Shown here piece after piece: positions 5,384 to 9,665 of a stretch of 9,665 bases of DNA (the stretch's first letter is position 1; every line of letters starts with the position of its first letter). The translations under genes and the position numbers were made by a program. Below the pieces are notes generated by a model. That model had not been told where the DNA came from, did not search any database, and worked only from the letters and a program-made list of their open reading frames with translations. This DNA comes from Candidatus Limnocylindrales bacterium. GTDB lineage: Bacteria; Chloroflexota; Limnocylindria; Limnocylindrales; CSP1-4. The DNA lies in NCBI GenBank assembly GCA_030647575.1, contig JAUSJS010000170.1:1-9665 (forward strand), written 5' to 3'.

Positions 5384-6376
5384 GTGCCGAACATCGCCCT
5401 GCCTCGCCCGCGACCGAATCGACGAACCGGTGCGGCGGTTCCGGTCGTCCCGACCGAGCCTGCCGCCCCGGAGATCATCGAGTCCGCTGGGCTGCGCTGG
5501 ATCCACATCGAGTCGCCCCGGGCGGCGGATCGCGACTGGCTGGAGGAGCACTTCGACTTCCACCCGCTCGACTACGAGGACGTCTACTCGCGCAACAACC
5601 GGCCGAAGCTGGACCCGTATGACGACTACGTGTTCATCGTGCTGCACTTCCCGATCTTCGAGAAGTCAACCTCGCGGATGCTCACCGCCGAGCTCGACCT
5701 GTTCATGGGCCCCGACTACCTGATCACCCTGCCCAACATCCCGCTGCCGCCGCTGACCGCGATGTTCGAGCGCTATCGCGAGAAGGACGACCTGCGCGAG
5801 GCGACCCTCTCGAAGGGATCGGGCTACCTGCTCTACAAGATCGTCGACACCTGCGTCGACGCCTCGTTCCCGATGCTCCGCAAGATGGCGGTCAAGCTCG
5901 ATCGGATCGAGGACGACATCTTCGAAGGTCGCTCGTCGGAGATCGTTCGCGACATTTCCGAGGCGAAGCAGGAGATCATCAACTTCCGGCGGATCGTCCG
6001 GCCCCAGCGAGCCGTCCTGCGCGATCTCGAGCGGACCAAGCAGCGCTACCTCCAGGAAGAGCTGGAGATCTATTTCGACGACATCTCCGACGCCGCGGAA
6101 CGGATCTGGGACACCCTCGAGAACTACAAGGAGGTCATCGAGGCGCTGGAATCGACCAACGAGTCGGTCCTGTCGCATCGCCTGAACGACTCGTTCCGGA
6201 TCCTGACCGCGGCGAGCGTCGTGCTCCTGCCGCTGACCCTCATCGCGAGCATCTTCGGGATGAACGTGCCAGTTCCCGGCGAGGGGACCGAGTCGGCGTT
6301 CCTGGCGATCATCCTGCTGATGGCTGTCCTGCTCGTGGTGATGGTCGCCTACTTCCGGCGGCGCGGCTGGCTGTAG
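5384..6376 (+). CDS. corA: CorA-family Mg2+ (or Co2+) channel
   Basis: This is a 330-aa protein of typical CorA length. The C-terminal pore signature is intact: FGMNVPVPG (291-299), with the GMN selectivity motif at 292-294 directly after TM1 (about 272-291). TM2 (about 304-324) is followed by a short basic end, YFRRRGWL, on the cytoplasmic side. The N-terminal two-thirds is the soluble alpha/beta funnel domain, with a long helix rich in charged residues (about 165-270) leading into TM1. CorA pentamers import Mg2+ down the membrane potential and close when cytoplasmic Mg2+ is high. Start GTG 5384 is favoured by the adjoining TAGGAT box. The first 30 residues are Pro/Arg-rich and unlike the folded part, a common variable extension. 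The next gene begins 36 nt downstream. Confidence 0.95.
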   Translation: MPNIALPRPRPNRRTGAAVPVVPTEPAAPEIIESAGLRWIHIESPRAADRDWLEEHFDFHPLDYEDVYSRNNRPKLDPYDDYVFIVLHFPIFEKSTSRMLTAELDLFMGPDYLITLPNIPLPPLTAMFERYREKDDLREATLSKGSGYLLYKIVDTCVDASFPMLRKMAVKLDRIEDDIFEGRSSEIVRDISEAKQEIINFRRIVRPQRAVLRDLERTKQRYLQEELEIYFDDISDAAERIWDTLENYKEVIEALESTNESVLSHRLNDSFRILTAASVVLLPLTLIASIFGMNVPVPGEGTESAFLAIILLMAVLLVVMVAYFRRRGWL

Positions 6377-6379
6377 GCT
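6374..6379 (+). promoter_or_regulatory. Possible -10 box ahead of the LuxR-type gene
   Basis: TAGGCT overlaps the corA stop codon (TAG 6374-6376). A start near 6386 would give the regulator gene a 27-nt leader. The overlap with a stop codon makes a chance match more likely than at the other TAGGCT sites, and no -35 box is seen. Confidence 0.25.
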
Positions 6380-6412
6380 GGGGGCCCGCGTCTCCACAGG
6401 GTAGATGGACCG

Positions 6413-8050
6413 ATGGGAACCGCCGACGTCAACGTCACGCGTGCTCGAGAAGCCTTCACCCGTCACGCCTGGACCGAGGCCTACGAGGCGTTTAGGGGCG
6501 CGGACCGCGTAACGCCACTCCCGGTCGCGGATCTGGAGCAAGCCGGTGTGGCCGCCCATCTCATCGGGAACGACGACGACGCCATCGAGCTGTGGGGACG
6601 CGCCCACCACGAGGCCATCGATGCCGGTGACGTCATCGGCGCCGCACGTCACGCCTTCTGGCTCGGCATGACCCTGGTCGGGCGCGGCGATATGGCCGTC
6701 GGCGGCGGATGGCTGGGTCGCGCGGCGCGCCTGGTCCAGGAGAGCGGTCTCGACTGTGTGGAGGGCGGCTACGTGCTTGTGCCGTGGGGCCTGCGCCAGC
6801 TTGATGGCGGGGACCCGGCCGGCGCCTTCGCCACGTTCGAACACGTGGCGTCTATCGCCCAGCGTTTCGGAGACTCCGATCTCGTCACGCTCGGCCGGCT
6901 TGGCCGCGGGCAATCGTTGATCACCATGGGCGAGGTCTCGCGCGGCGTGGCCCTGCTTGATGAGGCCATGGTCGCGGTGACCGCCGGAGAGGTCTCGCCG
7001 ATCATCGTCGGGATCGTCTACTGCGCCTCGATCGAGGCGTTCCAGGCCATCTTCGATCTGCGGCGGGCGCAGGAATGGACCGATGCGCTCGCGGCGTGGT
7101 GCGAGTCCCAGCCGGACCTCGTCCCGTTCCGCGGCCGCTGCCTGGTCTATCGCGCCGAGCTCATGCAGCTCCACGGCGCATGGCCGGAGGCGATCGACGA
7201 AGCGCGCCGGGCACAGGCGTGGCTCTCGAGGCCGCCGCCGGAGCCGGCGGTCGGGGAGGCGTGCTATCAGCAGGCCGAACTCCACCGACTGCGCGGCGAG
7301 TTCGCCGACGCGGATACCGCGTACCGCGAGGCCAACGAGTGGGGTCGACGACCGGAGCCCGGCCTCGCGCTGCTTCGACTCGTGCAGGGCCGACCGGACG
7401 TTGCGATGGCGGTCATCCGGCGCGCCGTCGACGAGGCGCCGGACGATATCGCGAGGGCCAGGCTGTTGGAGCCGTGCGTGGACATCACCTTGGCCAGCGG
7501 CGACCTCGCGGCGGCCCGTACGGCGATCGACAGGTTGTCCCGGATCGCCGATGCGATGGCCGCCCCGGTCCTGACGGCGATCTCCGCTCGCGCGGAGGGG
7601 GCCGTGCTCCTGGCCGAAGGCGACGGCCGGGCCGCCCTCGCCGTCTTGCGCCGCGCGTCGGCGATCTGGCGGGACCTGGACGCGCCCTACGAATCCGCGC
7701 GCGTGCGGGTCTACATCGGCCTGGCCTTGCGGCAGCTTGGAGACGCGGATACCGCGGCCCTGGAGTTCGACGCGGCCCGTCGCGTGTTTCGAGAACTCGG
7801 TGCGGTACCGGATCTGGCACGCCTCGATGCCCTGACCGGAACCACCGCGGCCCGGCCGGACGGGTTGTCAGCACGCGAGGTGGAGGTCCTTCGACTCCTC
7901 GCGGCCGCCAAGACCAACCGGGCGATCGCTTCTGAGCTCGGGATCAGCGAGCGGACGGTCGATCGGCACGTCAGCAACCTCTTCACCAAGCTCGACGTCT
8001 CGTCGCGATCGGCGGCGACGGCCTATGCCTACGAGCACGGCCTCCGGTAG
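6413..8050 (+). CDS. LuxR-type transcriptional regulator with TPR-like helical repeats
   Basis: This 545-aa protein has residues about 1-475 made of alternating Ala/Leu-rich helices of TPR type (for example ARHAFWLGMTLVGRGDMAVG and AELHRLRGEFADADTAYREA), with no Walker A loop. It is therefore not a STAND/MalT ATPase. Residues 484-545 are a complete LuxR HTH: GLSAREVEVLRLLAAAKTN, then RAIASELGISERTVDRHVSN with the recognition helix, then LFTKLDVSSRSAA. The TPR part presumably senses a protein or small ligand. ATG 6413 is the only start available after the corA stop in the same frame; the upstream AGGG is a weak ribosome site. It may read through from corA or use its own promoter. The flavoprotein gene follows by 149 bp and is the natural first regulatory target, which is inference from position. 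Confidence 0.92.
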   Translation: MGTADVNVTRAREAFTRHAWTEAYEAFRGADRVTPLPVADLEQAGVAAHLIGNDDDAIELWGRAHHEAIDAGDVIGAARHAFWLGMTLVGRGDMAVGGGWLGRAARLVQESGLDCVEGGYVLVPWGLRQLDGGDPAGAFATFEHVASIAQRFGDSDLVTLGRLGRGQSLITMGEVSRGVALLDEAMVAVTAGEVSPIIVGIVYCASIEAFQAIFDLRRAQEWTDALAAWCESQPDLVPFRGRCLVYRAELMQLHGAWPEAIDEARRAQAWLSRPPPEPAVGEACYQQAELHRLRGEFADADTAYREANEWGRRPEPGLALLRLVQGRPDVAMAVIRRAVDEAPDDIARARLLEPCVDITLASGDLAAARTAIDRLSRIADAMAAPVLTAISARAEGAVLLAEGDGRAALAVLRRASAIWRDLDAPYESARVRVYIGLALRQLGDADTAALEFDAARRVFRELGAVPDLARLDALTGTTAARPDGLSAREVEVLRLLAAAKTNRAIASELGISERTVDRHVSNLFTKLDVSSRSAATAYAYEHGLR

Positions 8051-8132
8051 TCGGCACGCGGGCGGACGTACCCATGCCGACCCGATGAGTGATTGGGTAG
8101 TTGGGCCGATGCGCGGTCCGCGGGCGTCCGCC

Positions 8133-8169
8133 TAACGTCGACTGCGGCGACCGGTGACGATCGGTCGCC
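8133..8169 (+). promoter_or_regulatory. Putative promoter and 5' leader stem-loop of the flavoprotein gene
   Basis: TAACGT (8133-8138) fits a -10 box and would start transcription near 8145. Immediately after lies a perfect inverted repeat, GGCGACCG (8146-8153), 8-nt loop, CGGTCGCC (8162-8169). It could be a DNA dyad bound by the LuxR-type regulator or a 5'-end RNA hairpin affecting stability or ribosome access. TACCCA occurs at 8069 and 8175 and, inverted as TGGGTA, at 8094. No clear -35 box is seen. Confidence 0.4.
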
Positions 8170-8199
8170 TCCGATACCCAGATCGTCAAGGAGGCGGAC

Positions 8200-9342
8200 A
8201 TGGACGCCAATGTTCAGACCGAACGGATCGATACGATCGTCATCGGTGGCGGGCAAGCCGGCCTCTCGGCGGGCTACCACCTGGCCAGGCGGGGGATGCC
8301 CTTCGTTATCCTAGATGCCGATGCGCGGATCGGAGAACACTGGCGGGAGCACTGGGACTCGCTGCGGCTGTACAGCCCCGCCTGGTCCGATGGGCTGCCA
8401 GGGATGCGGTTCCCCGCGCCGAACTACCACTACCCCAGCGGTCGCGAGATGGGGGACTACCTCGAGGCCTACACGTCGAAGTTCGACCTGCCCGTCAGGA
8501 GCGGAACGCGGGTGGACGGCGTTCGACCGGCCGATGGGCCGGATGGCGGGTACCTCGTGACCGCCGGCGACCGTCGATACGAAGCGAAGCAGGTCATCGT
8601 CGCGAGCGGCGCCTTCACCCGGCCACATGTCCCCGGTTTCGCCGCCCAGCTCGATTCCTCGATCCGGCAATTCCATTCGAGCGAGTACCGGAATCCATCG
8701 CAGTTGCAGGATGGCCCGGTCCTCGTTGTCGGCGTCAGCCACTCGGGCGCAGACGTCGCATACGAAACCGCCCCTTGGCATCGCACCGTCCTGGCCGGCC
8801 ATGCCCACGGGGAACTCCCGATCCGGGTCGTCGACACGTGGCGTGCCCGGCTGGTCTGGCCGCTCATGGTCCTCGTGGCCAGCCACGTGCTCACGATGCG
8901 AACGCCGATCGGTCGGAAGATGGCCCCGCTCGTGCGGATGGGCGGCGGACCGCTGTTGCGAATCCGCAGCGCGGACCTGGCTCGGGCCGGCGTCGAACGG
9001 TACGACTCGCGGGTCGTCGGGGTCCGCGACGGCAAACCCGCCCTTGCTGACGGCCAGCTGCTCGACGTCGCGAACGTCGTCTGGTGCACGGGCTTCCGGC
9101 CCGACTACGGTTGGGTCGAGGTGCCTGGCTTCGTCGGCGATGACAGCTGGCCGACCGGGAACCGCGGCGTTGCGACTGCGCCCGGGCTCTACTTCCTGGG
9201 AGTCCCGTTCACGTTCGGCTTCACCTCGATGCTCGTCGCCGGCGCCGGCCGCGATGCCGGCCACGTTGTCGACCGGATCGCGCAGCGTACGGCGGCCCGC
9301 ACATCGACAGCGAGGTTGGAGCCGGCACGGGCCTCACGATAG
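8200..9342 (+). CDS. FAD/NAD(P)H-dependent flavoprotein oxidoreductase, FMO/CzcO-like
   Basis: This 380-aa protein starts at ATG 8200, 5 nt after a strong AAGGAGG. IDTIVIGGGQAGLSAG (10-25) is the FAD-binding Rossmann GxGxxG. A conserved HWREHWDSLRLYSP stretch (47-60) follows, as in CzcO-like flavoproteins. VLVVGVSHSGADVA (174-187) is the second nucleotide (NADPH) loop, in a GxSxSG variant of GxGxSG. IRQFHSSEYRNP (155-166) resembles the FMO fingerprint HxxxY/F. WCTGFRPDYGWV (295-306) is the late FAD motif. Such enzymes oxygenate small nucleophilic or hydrophobic substrates, or act as NAD(P)H oxidoreductases; the substrate is unknown. CzcO-type homologues are often labelled as K+-transport or metal-linked flavoproteins by weak similarity, which should not be over-read. 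Its position behind the LuxR-type gene suggests regulated expression. Confidence 0.9.
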   Translation: MDANVQTERIDTIVIGGGQAGLSAGYHLARRGMPFVILDADARIGEHWREHWDSLRLYSPAWSDGLPGMRFPAPNYHYPSGREMGDYLEAYTSKFDLPVRSGTRVDGVRPADGPDGGYLVTAGDRRYEAKQVIVASGAFTRPHVPGFAAQLDSSIRQFHSSEYRNPSQLQDGPVLVVGVSHSGADVAYETAPWHRTVLAGHAHGELPIRVVDTWRARLVWPLMVLVASHVLTMRTPIGRKMAPLVRMGGGPLLRIRSADLARAGVERYDSRVVGVRDGKPALADGQLLDVANVVWCTGFRPDYGWVEVPGFVGDDSWPTGNRGVATAPGLYFLGVPFTFGFTSMLVAGAGRDAGHVVDRIAQRTAARTSTARLEPARASR

Positions 9343-9353
9343 GCTCTGGGCCC
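9340..9353 (+). promoter_or_regulatory. Leaderless-type -10 box of the methyltransferase gene
   Basis: TAGGCT (9340-9345) ends 8 nt before ATG 9354 and overlaps the stop codon of the flavoprotein. It repeats the -10 position seen at the MFS and corA starts. No ribosome-binding sequence lies between. Confidence 0.4.
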
Positions 9354-9665
9354 ATGGGATCGTGCTGCAACGACGACCTCGAGGCCGGTTTCGACGAGCG
9401 AGTCGCGGCCCGCGACCTCGCAGATCATCGACGCGATGGCCTCCCGGACGACCAGCGTCGGATGCTCGCCGCGCTCATGGCCGACGGCGTCGCGGACCGT
9501 ACGATGATCGACATTGGTGGAGGGAGGCGCGCCAGTGGTACGGCGTGACCTATCCGCGCGGCACGTGGTGGATGCGGGCGGCGGCCGTCGCCTACGACCG
9601 ATTCCGATCGCTGACCGGCGCCATCTCGGGCCCGGGCTTTGTTCGTCCGGAGCATGAAGTCGATG
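9354..9665 (+). pseudogene. Class I SAM methyltransferase, internally deleted and frameshifted (or assembly error)
   Basis: Starting at ATG 9354, 64 codons end at TGA 9546-9548. The product begins MGSCCNDDLEAGFDERVAAR and reaches DIGGG (53-57), the glycine-rich SAM-binding motif I of a methyltransferase family related to Mg-protoporphyrin O-methyltransferase, and then degenerates into RRASGTA. From about 9524 a different frame (positions congruent with 9518) stays open to the window edge. It encodes REARQWYGVTYPRGTWWMRA and onward to RPEHEVD, which looks like the late part of the same family (the YPR-x-x-W segment and following helix). About 90 residues of the expected core between motif I and that segment are absent. 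The junction lies in the tandem GGAGGGAGG at 9519-9527, consistent with a microhomology deletion. Low coverage or misassembly could give the same picture. Confidence 0.6.

Noticed and set aside
5666..7285. Long open frame (539 codons) on the minus strand across corA and the LuxR-type gene
   Set aside because: It is antisense to two genes with clear family motifs, shows Arg/Asp/His-rich shadow composition and no recognisable domain. Such frames arise in high-GC DNA.
8311..9264. Minus-strand frame (317 codons) antisense to the flavoprotein
   Set aside because: It mirrors codon bias of the sense gene, has no domain or ribosome site, and the sense strand carries FAD and NADPH motifs.
1..9665. 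CRISPR array, transposon ends, tRNA or phage genes
   Set aside because: No regularly spaced repeats, transposase motifs, long terminal inverted repeats or tRNA cloverleaf with a GTTCRANYC arm were seen on either strand.

Overview
This is a GC-rich (roughly two-thirds G+C) bacterial chromosomal window with short intergenic gaps. Nothing in it proves the taxon. Dense high-GC coding, TANNNT -10 boxes placed 6 to 8 nt ahead of start codons (suggesting leaderless mRNAs), and the mix of gene families would suit a high-GC soil or freshwater Chloroflexota lineage or an actinobacterium. That placement is inference.

Layout. (1) Positions 1-1032 hold a divergent heavy-metal module. A heavy-metal-associated (HMA) protein with a GMTCxxC motif runs left off the window edge. 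Rightward are an ArsR/SmtB repressor with CmtR-type cysteines and, overlapping it by 4 nt, a small two-helix membrane protein with a MerT/MerF-like Cys pair. The membrane protein carries an unexpected C-terminal tail resembling a Crp/FNR helix-turn-helix. A 20-bp inverted repeat lies between the divergent genes, inside the arsR promoter. (2) Positions 1082-2492 form a leftward two-gene operon: a DUF2231-Rieske membrane protein followed by a small PNKP-like P-loop kinase. (3) Positions 2493-2857 contain no gene. They hold DnaA-box-like repeats, then a promoter followed at once by about 185 nt whose two ends can pair into a long rod, a 6S-RNA-like architecture. This is the best candidate here for something unannotated. 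(4) Positions 2858-4147 encode a major facilitator transporter, convergent with a GT87/DUF2029 membrane glycosyltransferase (4190-5125). (5) Positions 5384-6376 encode a CorA Mg2+ channel. (6) Positions 6413-9342 pair a large TPR-like LuxR-type regulator with an FMO/CzcO-like flavoprotein whose leader contains a perfect 8-bp stem-loop. (7) From 9354 to the window edge is a class I methyltransferase gene whose middle is missing. The N-terminal DIGGG half is in one frame and the C-terminal YPR half in another, so it is probably a pseudogene or an assembly error.

Functionally the window is a string of small independent units: metal-ion defence, redox membrane protein plus kinase, export, envelope glycosylation, Mg2+ uptake, and a regulated flavin oxidoreductase. 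It is not one pathway. No tRNA, rRNA, CRISPR array, transposase or phage gene was seen.
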